A stretch of 64,000 bases of DNA from Halichondria panicea (taxonomy: Eukaryota > Porifera > Demospongiae > Suberitida > Halichondriidae): positions 5,083,942 to 5,147,941 of the forward strand of contig NC_087392.1 in assembly GCF_963675165.1 (NCBI RefSeq), in the 5' to 3' direction. Below, piece by piece: positions 10,801-23,700 of this stretch (the stretch's first letter is position 1; every line of letters begins with the position of its first letter). The translations under genes and the position numbers were made by a program. The notes under the pieces are model-generated. The model was given only the letters and a program-made list of their open reading frames with translations, did not search any database and was not told where the DNA came from.

Positions 10801-13800
10801 GAGCCAAACGTAAAAAAAACAACTATATTATGTATACTATACATGTTCAAGTAACTATATATACATGCATTATGTAAATAGGGTAATAGATATGTTGTCT
10901 TCCTTGATTTAGGTGGGCTCTGTACAGCAGCAAATAGCAAGAAAAAGATACAAGAAAGACTACAGTTATCCAAGCGATCCAAATTTCAGCAAACAATGGT
11001 CTTTGGTGAGATATGTTCTTTTGCTAATGCCAGGCACTTTTGCATCATAATAATTATACACACATACTCTATACATGCAGTAAGCAGACTAATTATGCAT
11101 AGTACTCTTATTGATTTTGCTTGTACATGACCTCCATAGACAATATACAGAGATTTGGGTGTGTATACTTAATGGCTTCGGGTGAGGGGTTATTCATGCA
11201 TTCCAGGTTAACCATGCATGCATTCCTAATACTCCTCCCCATGCAGGTCAACCGTGGTCAAACTGATGGTAGAAAGGGGCTAGACATTAACGTGGAGCCT
11301 GTCTGGCTGCAAGGAATTACTGGGAGTGGTGTGGTTGTGTCTATCATGGATAATGGTGGGTTTGTTGGTATATAGCATCTGGGGATAATGATATATATAG
11401 GCTCTAACAACCCAGTGTCAGTTGGGAAAAGATGTACGTTTCAATAATATACGAGTTTGAACCACTATAATTTATATGTAATAGTTGTGCCATGGTATCA
11501 AGGGTGTGTTGGATTTGTACTACCGAGGGCAGTTTTATGTATTGCCTGAGGGCGCAGCCCGAATGAGGTTAGCAAACACAATACACATGCACGCAGATAT
11601 AGGTAGCTTGTACTATGAATACTATTGATTAGAACCAATTAGAAGCTGTTAATCCAACTAGGTCCTGGCTCTTTTTTCTGCCTATTATGCTTTTGAGTAC
11701 TGCCCCAAATTCAGTCTATTATGCTTGTCGAAAAAACCCCATTATGCCCAATATTATTTAGTAGTTAGTACATGTAGTAACAAAAAAATTTTCTTTTGTT
11801 GTATTGTACATTTGAAACTGAAGATTCAAATCTGTTATATATTATTATAGTGTTCTTAAAAGAGAGGGTCCTTAAAGGGTGGAGGGTGGGCTTTAGGCTG
11901 ACCACAGCCATGTACCCTAGGGTATATGAATGTACATGCACCTAGCAGGGTACATGGGATTTGTACCCTAGAGTACCCTGAGAGTTTCAATGGATATTCC
12001 TTAGTGTCAAGAGCACATCATGGTACAAATATACATATACCCGGCACGCGTGCATACCGCGACATTAACTGATTCTTGAGTTTGTTAGGGCAATAATACC
12101 AACATTTCTTCTGTATATGTATTAGTTATTACATGTATGGCTATGAATTGGCCTGGTAGTAGATTATGGTCAAGCTAGGGCTTTTAAGCCCGAGATCATT
12201 TCATCTATACTGCAATGCAGTCTGCATAATTATACTGAGGTTCCGTTTAGCTTACATAGTTCAGTGTGCCTAAGGCCCTTATACTTTCGGGTAATAGATC
12301 TAGATATTTTGCGTTGGGATTGCAGAATCCAAGAACATCTATAATTATAGGTATTAATTACACTGACTATAATTATAGACAAAATTACCACAAGAATTCC
12401 CCATGGCAGGATTTTCCATTAGCTCAGGCATACACAAGTGAGGTGGGTAGTGTAATAGGAGCTCTCACAACTGTGCCAGAATACTGTCATGCATGCATGT
12501 TTGTGCTGTAGTAGTCTCATTGGCAGCTAGTGATATCATTAATTTCTCTCACACATGCAGGATTGGAGATAACACACCCTGACATTTCTCCGAACTACGT
12601 AAGTTTTCTTGTCAGTGTAGTATTGTCACAACAACACTATACTGACAGAGAAATGCCCGTGTGGGAATGTTGTGATTTTTTAAGACAATTGTGGCTATTG
12701 ATACATTATTGCCAAGCCTGTTTATTTGGCTATTATGAAAGCATACTGAAATAACGTCCGCGTATAATTGTTGTGTAAACACATTTTCAGGATTCCAACG
12801 CTAGTTGGGACTTTGCACAAGGTGATAGTGACCCCACTCCTACCACATACCATGGTGATGAGCCAGACAGACATGGAACCAGCTGTGGAGGAGAGATTGC
12901 CATGGCAAAAAATAACAATCACTGTGGAGTAGGGGTGGCCTATAACTCCAATCTTGGCTGTAAGTATTGTAGACATGCATGTATTAAATTAAGGCTGAAA
13001 GTTGTTTTTAGTTTAAATACACTATTTTTTATATAGTCAACAAAAACTTGTAAATCCTGACATTGCACTTGGGGAGCCATTCATTAATCTCGACCTCCCA
13101 CAGAAGTCATGCTGATTGCATAAGACAATATACATGCAGACATGTTGGCTCCTGCTAGACGAGTATTTTGATTGGGTCTTTTTGCATGCTTTACAATTAT
13201 TGGTCTCTTTCTCTTGACTTGTATACAGGTCTCAAGATTGACTATGCTAGCATGACGGACTCCATTGAAGCAAGTTCTCTTGGCTATAAAAACAACTATA
13301 TCCAAGTTTACAGCAACAGTTGGGGACCAAATGACAAAGGTTTCATTGTAGAAAAACCAGGAATACTGCTTGAAAATGCATTAATAAATGCAGTCAAAAA
13401 GGTAATTATGCCTCGGTGCACATGCGGAAGCGAGATATACGGTAGTGTGTTTGTGGGTGTGTCTGTGTGCGTCTGTATAGACTACTACAACTGCTCAATG
13501 ATCAATGAAGTGCAAGGAAGAGTTTCTATAGGCTATAGATTTTAATTCGTCGATTTGCAAAATAATGCTTAGTTCTCAAGTTATGCCTAGTTTTGCTTAC
13601 TTGGAATGCTATTCAGCCTTTTTAGAAGAGTATCTTGTCCATGGAGTGTTGGGTCTCTACTTAGTAGTTAGCTCTGCACTAGAACGCTAGCTATTGGTAG
13701 CTGCAACAGTGAGAAGAGAGCTGCACTGCTGATGCAGCCATTAATTTTAGACTTGGACTTTTGATCAATCCGTTGAATGATATTTGTCGAGCAATGGAAA

Positions 13801-16800
13801 GGGTAGCATAATAGGCTGCTAGGCCTCTTAAGGGTGCTCCCCGAAACAAAAACAAAAACACAAAATAAAAACACTCGCTAGAAATGAGAGGTCAATAAAG
13901 TATAAATAATAGTTAGACACTGTTTAGGAAGTTTCTACATGATTTAGAAGCCCAAAGGGCTGGTTGTAGCATCCCGAACACAGTGAGGGTTTTACTAGCG
14001 CTGAGGACTTCTAAATCATGTGGAAATGTCCTAAATAGTGTCTAAGCATTTTAGATCATAGCAACCATGAGTATTTAGCCAATCAGATTTGAATATTCTT
14101 ATCTAATCTTTGCTACATGATTTTTCTAAGTGAAGTACATGATTTTCTAAGTAAGTACATGATTTTCTAAGTTGGATAGAACACTTCCTTTAGCCAATCT
14201 CATTGCAGCTAAGGTGTGACTGGAGCGCTACATTAAAACTGTTGAGAGACTACTACATATAGGCCTACAACAGTGCTAGGTAGACAGTTCCACAGAAAAC
14301 AACTATTTACAAAAAAAGAATATCTGTAACTCTAGCATGCTTACAAAGTAATGCGTATTTGAGTGATCTTTTAGGATGGACGTTGGGGTATAAAAATTTT
14401 TAACCCGACGATCATTACCCACTCTTAGAGTTTCCCTGCGATTCTGGATTCCGCCTGCATGCAACAAAATTAATTAATGCAAAAATGTTCATCATGGCAT
14501 AATGTGCGTATAAAAGCTATTAGTATAGCTTTACGTTATGTAGATTTGACACCTCCATCAGCACCCGCGGTGCTTTCATTTATTTAGCACTCACACCAAA
14601 TAGTCCTACTCTGTTTATAGGGTCGTGATGGGAAGGGCTCCATTTTCGTGTGGGCTGCTGGGAATGGTGGATGGAACTATGATTCTTGTGCTGCTGATGG
14701 CTATTCTTCCAGCATCTACACTATTGCAGTAGGGTCAGCAGATCAAACTGCTGGTCAAGCAAGCTACGATGAACAGTGTGCTGGAAAAATGGTCGTCACT
14801 TATTCATTCAACTCAAGAACATTCTCAGAAGATGGCTCTTATGACCCTTACGACCAAATTGTGAGTAATATTATTATATTCATTAGACTATAAGTGCAAC
14901 ATATAATTATATGCAGTACACCACGACTCTGAATGGGGAATGTACAGACGACTTTACTGGCACTAGTGCTTCTGCACCTCTAGTATCAGGAGTCATCACT
15001 CTGGCACTGCAGGCAAAGTGTGTATATACTCCTTTGCATTTTTTTCCCCCCATTTTTTTTAATAATAATACACACACTCAGTATAGTTCAATGTACAGTG
15101 TAATAATTATGCTAGTTAGTTCAATGTTCAAGGATCAGTGGTCTGTTATCAGTGACTCACTGATCACTAAATCGATTGGGAGGGAAGTTGCTTTTGAGGT
15201 CTTGCCTGCAGTTGAACGAGCTCCTCTGATGGCTTGGATTGAAGATATTAGGAGTGAAAACGAGAGGCGGCATCTCAGCCAATTCATTGTGGAGGTATAG
15301 GGTTGGTCCCATTTTGCGGCCAGGAGGGTGGCAAGACGCTTGTAAGTGGATGTTGAAGCGGGGCCAAGGCCTCCTGTTGATGATATCATGAGTGGTGTGA
15401 AGGAAGAGTGCTCTATTTCTTGGATTCGACTTTCATAAGCACATTTCTTTACCATTTCGTGTTTTCTGTAGGGGTTGGTCTGTCTGTTTGAGGCTGCATG
15501 GGGGTTAAAGACGCGCATGTCAAAGTAGGTGCGTTCGAAGCGTCCTCCCCATAGCCCATTTGCGGCAATGTCTAGGCGAGCTCCTTCTGTGATGTTTGCT
15601 TTTGCATGGAATAAGTTCCTTTCAGAAAATACGGCTATAATTATGGTCAATAATTGCATGATTTGATAAAAGAGTAGTTCTACATGTTAGCTAGCTACAT
15701 ATTTTATCATGCTATAACTAGTGGCTTCAAATGCATGTGATTTTGTAGCCATGAGCTGACGTGGAGAGATGTGCAGTACTTGCTAGTTTACACATCCAAT
15801 ACTGACCCTCTCATTGATGGGGAATGGACGATGAACAGGGCAGGGCGTAAAATCAGTCACAAGTTTGGCTTTGGAGCTATTGACGCTGAGGCATTTGTAA
15901 CTCGAGCCAGAAATTGGATCACTGTTCCTCCACAGATTTCCCAGACCTTGACAAGCCGCCAAACCTCTGGGTAAGCCTGTACATACCTATAGTAAACCGA
16001 TTTTTGCGGGCTGATAAGTGTGCAGCAATAAAGGGAAATAATTATACTCACTATAATTATTTTATGCACTTTCACATTTAGAAATGCTCGCTTTGGACAA
16101 CCTCTTACAATGCAATTTATAGTATCGAACACGACCTCAGGCATTCAGTTCCTGGAGCATGTGGTTTTGACGGCTTCATTAAGAATAGAATATGTACGAA
16201 AATACAAAGTCACGGACTATTATACGTTCATTAAGTATGAAGCCATAGATGGAGCTTCAGTGAAACGCTGGTTACAAGACCCTCATCCTCGCAGGGGGGA
16301 CATCATGATTGAACTCACTTCACCACAGGGAACAACTTCAACTCTTCTTCCATACAGAAATTATGATTTTGTCAATTCTGACGATGAAGGATATGCTTAC
16401 CACCTTTGGCCCTTCATGTCTGTTCACTATTGGGGGGAGAATCCGGTCGGAACTTGGACAATGACTGTTACGTTCAAGTCTTCCAGTGGTTATGTTAGTG
16501 TGTCTGATATGGACCTTGCACTTTATGGTACGTCCAGTACACCTCAAGCTGTAGCAAATATTCCGATGGTGTGTGACGAAGCATGTGCTAGAGGTTGCTA
16601 TGGAGATGGTCCCAATGCGTGCGATGTGTGCAAAGATTTTCGTATTGTATCTACGCTGGAATGTGTCACTACTTGCCCAAATAATACATATGTATACAGG
16701 GGATCGTACTGCAATGGTACCAAAACAGATTCTGTAGTTACTAATGCTATTGGTACTACTTCAATGGGTGATGACATAACAGTATCGGAATCAAGTTCTA

Positions 16801-17033
16801 TAGTTACTAATGCTATTGGTACTACTTCAATGGGTGACGACATAACAGCATCGGAATCAAATGCTATTGCTATTGGTACTTCAATGGGGCTGGTCGGTCT
16901 GTTTATCCTAGTGTGTATAGTGGTCACATGCATTGTGGTATGCTTGTGTGAAAAGAAGAAGAATGAACAGGGAAATCGACAAAGATATCGTGTACTTCAG
17001 TCGGTGGATGACACTTCATCTTTTCCTGTATAA
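7865..17033 (+). CDS. PC1: furin/kexin-like proprotein convertase, 814 aa
   Basis: Eleven exons: 7865-8089, 10687-10809, 10913-11005, 11247-11355, 12561-12598, 12791-12959, 13229-13401, 14621-14860, 14917-15017, 15749-15970, 16082-17033. All junctions are GT-AG and phases close to 815 codons. The signal peptide may start at Met9 ([17 protein letters not shown]). The S8 prodomain ends in RKR (128). Catalytic residues are Asp182 (SIMDNG), His224 (DRHGT), Asn325 (AAGNGG) and Ser407 (GTSASAP), with furin-like spacing. The P domain carries RGD (569-571). A Cys-rich repeat, Ser/Thr stalk, TM (about 760-787) and 27-aa tail with YRVL follow. Furin-family enzymes cleave secretory precursors after basic residues in the Golgi and endosomes. 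Odd points: Asn instead of Asp after the catalytic Asp, and a stalk holding a 66-bp tandem duplication. Confidence 0.92.
9216..10076. mobile_element. Long-TIR Mutator-like element in PC1 intron 1
   Basis: About 145-bp inverted ends: GGGTGAGTGTAAAAGCTGG at the left and CCAGCTTTTACACTCACCC at the right. They contain GGAATGGAATATGG arrays and the shared AGCTGCTGATGGTGCTCTG. Flanks are GGAATGAAT (9207-9215) and GGAAAGAAT (10077-10085), a 9-bp duplication with one mismatch. PC2 intron 1 holds the empty site (near 21825). Nine-bp duplications with long TIRs starting GGG fit Mutator-like elements. No transposase is inside. Confidence 0.8.
10181..10620. mobile_element. MITE with AAACGCCC repeats
   Basis: Inverted ends TACTGTATTTACTTGATTAA and the near-complement TTAATCAAATAAATACAGTA. 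The interior has about ten degenerate copies of TTTAAACGCCCTCCTCG or AATAAACGCCC, mostly at both ends. It sits in PC1 intron 1 and is absent from the introns of PC2, PC3 and PC5. Confidence 0.75.
11906..12025. repeat. Dispersed GGGTACATGGGATT repeat
   Basis: A roughly 110-bp unit with short inverted GTACCCT/AGGGTAC motifs followed by TGAGAGTTTCAATGGATATT. Copies recur at about 20340-20450 and 47805-47905 in the PC2 and PC5 upstream spacers. Here it lies in PC1 intron 4. Confidence 0.55.
13913..14045. mobile_element. Fold-back MITE TTAGACACTGTTTAGGA (copy 1)
   Basis: Arms TTAGACACTGTTTAGGAAG and the near-complement CTAAATAGTGTCTAA enclose a centre with AGAAGCCCAAAGGGCT. Similarity to the copy at 41696-41827 extends another 160 bp on the right (TTTAGCCAATC), so the full element may reach about 14205. 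It lies in PC1 intron 7; the other copy is in PC3 intron 10. Confidence 0.75.
16731..16862 (+). repeat. 66-bp tandem duplication in PC1 stalk
   Basis: Two adjacent in-frame units encode [20 protein letters not shown] and a near-copy with ITASE, between the Cys-rich repeat and the TM segment. The relic at 44117-44968 has one unit. PC2, PC3 and PC5 have a different stalk (VAIAVGTSMG after a KNIT- or SSNSL-type segment). Confidence 0.85.
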
Positions 17034-17536
17034 TAATAATAGATTGGACTATAAAATGTACAGACTCTATATACGCAGAACTATGAACCTAGCTTCCATT
17101 TATGATTTAGATTAGAGTGTCCAAATTCAAAGCATTCCTTGAAGAAAAATTAATGGTCAAAAGCAAACCCCTCCTCCATTCGTTTATAATCAGGGACTCT
17201 TTCAGTCATGTACACAACTTAATTGAGATGCTCTTTGGTTTAATTCTATACACTTGAGGTCAATTAGAGTAGCGTTATTTCTGCTTTTTGGTTTTTGCTT
17301 TTAAAATTGCATGCCAGGACAAAATTAATAGGCTTTTAAAATAAAATTGGCTCCAGTTATATCAAAAATCGATTGAGATGACACGCAGTACTCAAAAACA
17401 CATCAATAAAAACGAAAATAAAAAATCTAGCTGATCAACTTATAATTGGACTGACAGCATGTATGGTATACAGGTATAATTGTGATTGATTTGATCTATG
17501 AAAATAGAGTGTTAGATAATAAGTCACAAGATAATT

Positions 17537-18932
17537 TTTTTTTTTTTTTTTAATAATTCAGCATTTATAGCATAGGATAACACAATTAGCTAGTATAGCT
17601 AGATGTAAAGTGTATCCTAAACAGAAAATATTTAAACACACTGACAGTAACAATATCTTCTATATTGTACTTACTAACAAGTTTATTCCATAAAGTTACA
17701 GCGTGTGGGAAGAATGAGTATTGGTACATTGATGTTCGAGATCTAATTGGTACCGAGGAGAGACCATTAACTGAGCGGCTATTGTAGACAATCTCTCTTC
17801 TTTCAACCGGTGGGTTGGGAAAGTCTATCATGTCATGTAAAATTTTGTACAAGTGGCACATTCTTGCAGCTACTCTTCTTGTCTCCAGACTTGTAAGGCC
17901 AGATGCTGACAGCAGTTCTTCCTGCTTTAGATCCAACTGACCCAGACACACTCTCATGGCAAATCTCTGTACTTTTTCCAGGTTTTCTATATCACTTCTA
18001 TAGTGGGGACTCCATACTTCTGAAGCATATTCCATATGTGGCCTCACAAAGCTTTTATATAGTTTTAAGAGAGTGGATGGAGATGCATTGGTTGAGAACA
18101 ATTAGTTTTCTTGTTTTGTTACAAATGGTAGTAATATGAGGGTGCCAGGAGAGATCATCAGATAATGTGAGACCCAGATATTTGTAATTTGGAACTTGTT
18201 GCAGCAAGGTTCCATTTAAGTGTAGAGCTGGAGGCAACAATGAGCGAGAGGTCTTTTTGGAGACGAACATAAACTTGCATTTTGTCACATTGAATTGAAG
18301 TAGCCTAGAGTTCATGAAGGTCGAAAACAGCATTTACATCATTTTGAAGTAGCATGTAGTCATTATTAGACTTGATGACTCTATACAGGGCCATATCATC
18401 GGCAAACATGTTGAGGTTGCTGTCCTGTGAAATAACTTCTGTTACTATAGGTTGATATAAGAGATGAATAGTAGGGGGCCTAAGACCGAGCCTTGAGGAA
18501 CTCCAGAAAGGACTGGTAGACTAGCTAAGAACATCCGTCTATTCCAACAAATTGCTCTCTGTCCAGTAGATAACTTTTCATCCACTTAATAATGTACTCA
18601 TTGACGTGCATATACTGAAGGTGCTTCAAAAGAGCAACATGTGGGACGGAGTCAAAAGCTTTTTTGACATCAAAAAATACAATACAGACCTCATATCCCC
18701 CGTCGACAGCCCTGCTCCAGTCATCAATCACTTGAATGAGAGCTGACACAGTTGAACGTGATGACATAAAGCCCCATTGCCTTGGGGAAATTGGTGAATG
18801 TAATTTCATGTGCTCCTCCAGTAGTGCTTTCACGTGTTTTTCCAGGGTCTAGCTTACAACTGGTAGTATTGATATTGGCCGGTAGTTGTTGACAAGTGAT
18901 GGATCACCACTCTTGGGTACGGGAACAACTCG
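17537..18932 (-). mobile_element. 5'-truncated non-LTR retrotransposon (Jockey/CR1-like RT)
   Basis: Minus-strand reverse transcriptase fragments in order: WGFMSSRSTVSALI and DVKKAFDSVPH (18833-18525), GVPQGSVLGPLLF (about 18500), the FADD box FADDMALYRV (about 18408-18380), NYKYLGLTLSDDLSWH (18333-18055) and the C-terminal LYKSFVRPHMEYASEVWSP (18101-17586). Reading frames are broken between blocks. A poly-T run at 17537-17551 is the poly(A) tail. TAATT flanks both sides (17532-17536 and 18933-18937), and the same site without insertion is at 46396-46405. There is no 5' endonuclease part, so it is a dead 1.4-kb truncated copy inserted at the edge of MCMDC2-like remnant B. Confidence 0.9.
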
Positions 18933-18939
18933 TAATTAT

Positions 18940-19934
18940 TCTTCTCTGAGCAGCGGTTGGGTTAGAGCACTTGCATAACTCCACAACTCTCTTCAGTAGT
19001 CCACGCATGAAACCAGCAAACTATCATGGGAATAAATATAATTCTTGGCTTGCATGGGCTTTACCGGTTTGCTAACACTATAATAATTATAGTTGGAGTC
19101 TTTATGCAATTATACAAGCCGACCACAGTTCTATTAATGCTTTCTAGATTATGAGTATATATACACCTCTGCCCCAAATGGAGCCACTGTCCCCGGAGTC
19201 CATCAGGTGAGGGAAGGGGCTCACGCTCAACACAGAGTAACCTGTATATCAAAATAGCGTATACCCTTCCTTCCACAGAGCTCAAACTAGAGAGCTTTAT
19301 ATATAATTATACTATAGAAATGACCATGTTTTTGTAATGAGTATATCTAACATTTATAATTATGCATGTATGTTTTCAGGAATGCACTCCTGACGTTTGT
19401 AATCAATGGTTCGGGGACTCTTTCAGTTGCCATAACTTAATGATTTTTTGAAAGAGACCTTTTAAATGGTGTCAAACAAAGTTCACATTTGGGATTACTA
19501 ATATTGGCCTGATAGATCTAGATCTTATATAGCCCATGCATGGTCCAAGGCCGAAAAATGACAAAATTAATTATAACCCCCACCAAATTTTGGATTTAAA
19601 CACGTATCATGAAAGGTAAGTATTTTAAGATTTTGAAATAGTATCAATATTTTAATACTAAAGTTATGGCTGTTAAAACTACACCCTCCTGCATGTTTAA
19701 ACCATAACTTAAATCCCATGCATGTATTCTGTATTCAACTGATCTACAATACAGCGTATAAAATCTCACTGAAACAGCCCACCAAGCACTCCTCATAAAA
19801 CAGTACAGCCAACAGAGCATCGTCTTGTATAGCCTGCACATGGGGAAAATCATATCTACATGTAATATAACAGTACGTACTGTATAGGTAGCTTACTAAA
19901 TCTCAGCTTAGCATGGGACAGTGCCATAGCCTTC
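18940..19934 (-). pseudogene. MCMDC2-like remnant B
   Basis: Minus-strand exons equivalent to the last four of copy A: 19897-19934, 19770-19833, 19167-19241 and about 18940-19020. It is broken by an 8-nt loss in the KLRLRKT exon, one extra base in the SGDSGSIGAE exon and a 2-nt loss near the C-terminus next to the retrotransposon. The large exon with SRRVRGSD is absent, and spacer leading to PC2 follows instead. Confidence 0.8.
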
Positions 19935-20469
19935 CTGTAGTATACGCAGAGATCTCAAGAAAAGGGATTGTTAAAACTTTCCTCTCACTTGAAATGCACA
20001 TAAATAAATCATACTGCATGTATAACAACGTATAACTGTACAAGTAATAGTTGTACCATGGGTTGTGATGCATGCATCATGCCATATATACTGAGCACTG
20101 GATTGCTTTGATCTGCCCACTCACTGGGCAACAAGTATTGCTGTTATCCAACCCATTTACAACTGAGTAGTAGTAAACACTCTTTGTCACTTTGATCCCT
20201 GCCATGCATGCATGTGCACATTTTGTGTGGGTGTGCTTGCACTTAACAAACCACATCTACAACTTCACACAACCCAGTTCCAATGTGGTCCGGTAGTTTT
20301 GATTGGATACTGAAGAATAATCTTCACAATGTGATCCTGCATGACCACAGCCTATGTACGCACCCTAGCAGGGTACATGGGATTGTACCCTGGAGTATCC
20401 TGAGAGTTTCAATGGATATTCCTTAGTGTCAGAGCACATCATGGTACAGACCATACTATAAACTATACT

Positions 20470-20615
20470 CAGAGGCCGAGGAGGTACGACAGGCAAGGTG
20501 CAGCTCAGTAATTATCCTCCCACACACCGCCCATGTCATATGTTTTTGCTGAGAGTAATCTAATCTCAGAGGCTAATTGCTTGAGCTGCACCGCGCCTGT
20601 CAGACTTCCTCAGAG
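20470..20615. mobile_element. MITE ending GAGGAGGTACGACAGGC (copy 1)
   Basis: The left side GAGGAGGTACGACAGGC then GGTGCAGCTCA is inverted at the right as TGAGCTGCACCGCGCCTGTC. It is upstream of PC2. Close copies are at 47931-48064 (upstream of PC5) and 32132-32262, with a fragment at about 51033-51075. Confidence 0.7.
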
Positions 20616-20770
20616 AGGTCAATTTAGAGTACATTCACGGCTTCAAAAAGTTCCCCGTGCAGTTGTCAATAGCATGCAGTAGTGAAAGAATGTTAATGAG
20701 TTCATCACCTGGGCCCAGTTCTGCTGCAAATGAGTAGCTACGAGTGTGAATGATCTGAACAACCCCAAGC

Positions 20771-23700
20771 ATGCCGTTTGATCTTCTTCAAAGAATGAAA
20801 CATGTGCTGACATGGGCTGCTATAGTTTCAGTCACATCAGCATCAACCAGGAGCAGGACAGCACTGTTTGATCAGTCTGTTCCCACTGAGCAATACACTG
20901 ACACCTGGGTGGTACAGCTGCTGCTACCACAATCACAGCTCACACTTGAAGCTCACACACTTGCGGCAAAACATGGTCTTATCAATCAGGGACAGGTACG
21001 TGGAGTAGATCTATTTGCTATCGGAGTGTACAATGTATATGCACTTATGAGTGTCCACTTATTGCTAGATCTATTACACAGCACACTCAGCCGGGGTGTA
21101 CTTTAAGTATTCGATTTTAGGCGACCCCTCATGCAAAGTAGGGGGATGTAGCATGACAGCTGCATTGACTTTGTGACATCTGAAACTGGGTAAATGAGCA
21201 AGTTCCCTTGTGCTAATGCCTCTCGGCATGTTTGCTTCGCTCAAAAAGTATAGAGTGTTACAATGTTATGTTACAAAATAAATTGAACATCCACACATTA
21301 ATCAAGAGTCACGGTTATAGAAGGGGAGCATAAAAAGGACGGAATGTTAAAAAGGGGCCTGGGCTTGAATGCGCATGCGCAGAAAAAGGGGTGCGTCTGC
21401 AAAAGGTTAAAGTTCGCAATGGCTGCTGCAGCTTCTGGCAGCACAGCTTGCAGCTCTTTTCTGACTCTCGTAGCTAACAAATGATACAGGCAACGCTTTA
21501 GTGCAAGGCTAACTCACAACTTAATTCAATAGAAACTTGTGCGAGCAGATGATGCTAGGAACGGTTCTGAAAAGACGGCAACAGCCTTCACACTAAGTGA
21601 AAATAGCCATAACTATTATGGAGAACAAAGCTTAGTTAGCAAATCCACAAATCAAAATAAGAGAACGTGGCTAGAAAGAAGCTGTTAGTTTTTGGTGCAT
21701 GCAACCGTTGAGCAGTTACAGGTGGAACAGACAACTTTACCGTATCCTTTGTGCGGAATAATTAGTTTTTTGCATTCTTGTAATACTGAGTGGCATGTGT
21801 TGTTACATATACTGATTACATGCAGGAATAAATATTCTGTACCATGCATTGCTAAGCTACAAGTTATGTTACTCCATTGTTCGCACAGTGTGTCTATTAA
21901 AAGATAATTGTTGTGTTACATGCATGCAGGAATGAATATTCTGCATGTAAGCTACAAGTCATATATTTATGTACTCCATTGAACTCCCTTGTTTTCGCAC
22001 AGTGTTTATTAAATGGTTAACCTCACTTTCCAGCTGTCTAGCTACATTGTATCCAAAAAGGTGCACCAGATACCTTTAAAGTGTTCCTGTTCTCTTTACA
22101 CTGCAGGTAGGCAACCTTGATGACTACTTCGCATTCAAGTTACCTGAAACTGATCAAAGGGGAAATCTACACTTGACTGGTACTGGTCAGAAAAATCACA
22201 TTTCACAAGCACTTTCGAATGAGCCAAACGTAAAAAACAACAACTATATATAAACTAATGTTCAAGTCACTCATGTATATTATGTAATTTTATGTATCGA
22301 TATTCATAATAGATATGTTGTCTTCCTTGATTTAGGTGGGCTCTGTACAGCAGCAAATAGCAAGAAAAAGATTCAAGAAAGACTACAGTTATCCAAGCGA
22401 TCCAAATTTCAGCAAACAATGGTCTTTGGTGAGATGTTAGCATATATATAGATCACATGCATGCACACACTCAATACAATAATATACATGCAGTGAGCAG
22501 ACTGATCAGTTTAATTATGCCGATAATAATTATAGTACGCTTAATTGTACATAGTGTCCATAGACCTTATTATTCTACAGAGATTGGGGTGTGTATACTT
22601 AAGGGCTTCGGGGGATTATTCATGCATTCCTAATACACCCAGGTGGTCAACCCCATACACTCCTATATAACACTCCCAGGTCAACCGTGGTCAAACTAGC
22701 GGTAGAAAGGGGCTGGATATTAACGTGGAGCCTGTCTGGCTGCAAGGAATCACTGGGAGTGGTGTGGTCGTATCTATCATGGATGATGGTGGGTTGGAAG
22801 CATCTGGGGATATAAGCTCTAACAGGGTCAGGAAGATGTGTCAATGATATACGAGTCACGTTGAACCGCTTATAATTATATATATGTATTATTTAAGAAG
22901 TATACCAGGCGCGCTTGCACGCCGCGACATTAACTGATCATTCTTGAGTTTGTTAGTGCAATAATACCAACATTTCTTCTGTATGATGTTATTACATGGC
23001 TATAATTATAATAGTCGGACACTGTTCCCATGTAGTTCCCCAGTCTCACGAATCAGATCTTATCAACTGTAGTGTATTGGCCTGATAGTAAGTAGATTGT
23101 GCATGGAGATCATTTCTACTACATTGTACAAGGTCCTGCATTATCTACTACAAAGCAGTCTGCATAATTATACTGAGGTTCCGTTTAGCTTGCGTAGATC
23201 AGTGCATGTGCCTAAGGCTTTTGGGTAATTATATCTAATAGGTATTCTGCACGATGTAGGTTGGAACATCTAGGTATTAATTACACTGACAGACATAATT
23301 ACTACAAGAAGTCCCCATGGCAGGATGTCCCATTAGCTTAGGCATGATACTGTTTACACAAGTGAGGTGGATAGTGAAATAGGAGCTCCCAGAATGCTGT
23401 CATGTTTGTGCTGCAATCGCATTGTCAGTGATATTAAGTTTTCTCACATGCACATGCAGGTTTGGAGATAACACACCCTGACATTTCTCCGAACTACGTA
23501 AGTTTTCTTGTCAGTGTAGTATTGTCACAACAACACTACACTGACAGAGTAACGCCGTGTGGGAATGTTGTGGTTTTAAAATACACATTCATTTGGCAAG
23601 CCTTAAATCAGGTGGTGTTTATTCGGCTATATTATAATAATATGAAAGCATACTGAAACAACGTGTATACATATAATTTTTGTTTTCAGGATTTTAATGC

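Noticed and set aside
13407-13545. CCTCGGTGCACATGCGG repeat as a possible gene end
   Set aside because: The same text with GCGCATGCGC occurs at 54972 in another context, so it is a dispersed repeat; no coding support.
15135-15659. 174-aa minus-strand frame in PC1 intron 9
   Set aside because: Lies in an intron insertion absent from PC2, PC3 and PC5. Some protein-like text (for example [17 protein letters not shown]), perhaps a retroelement fragment, but too short to assign.
16338-16933. Minus-strand frames opposite PC exon 11
   Set aside because: Antisense shadows; they recur only because exon 11 is conserved.
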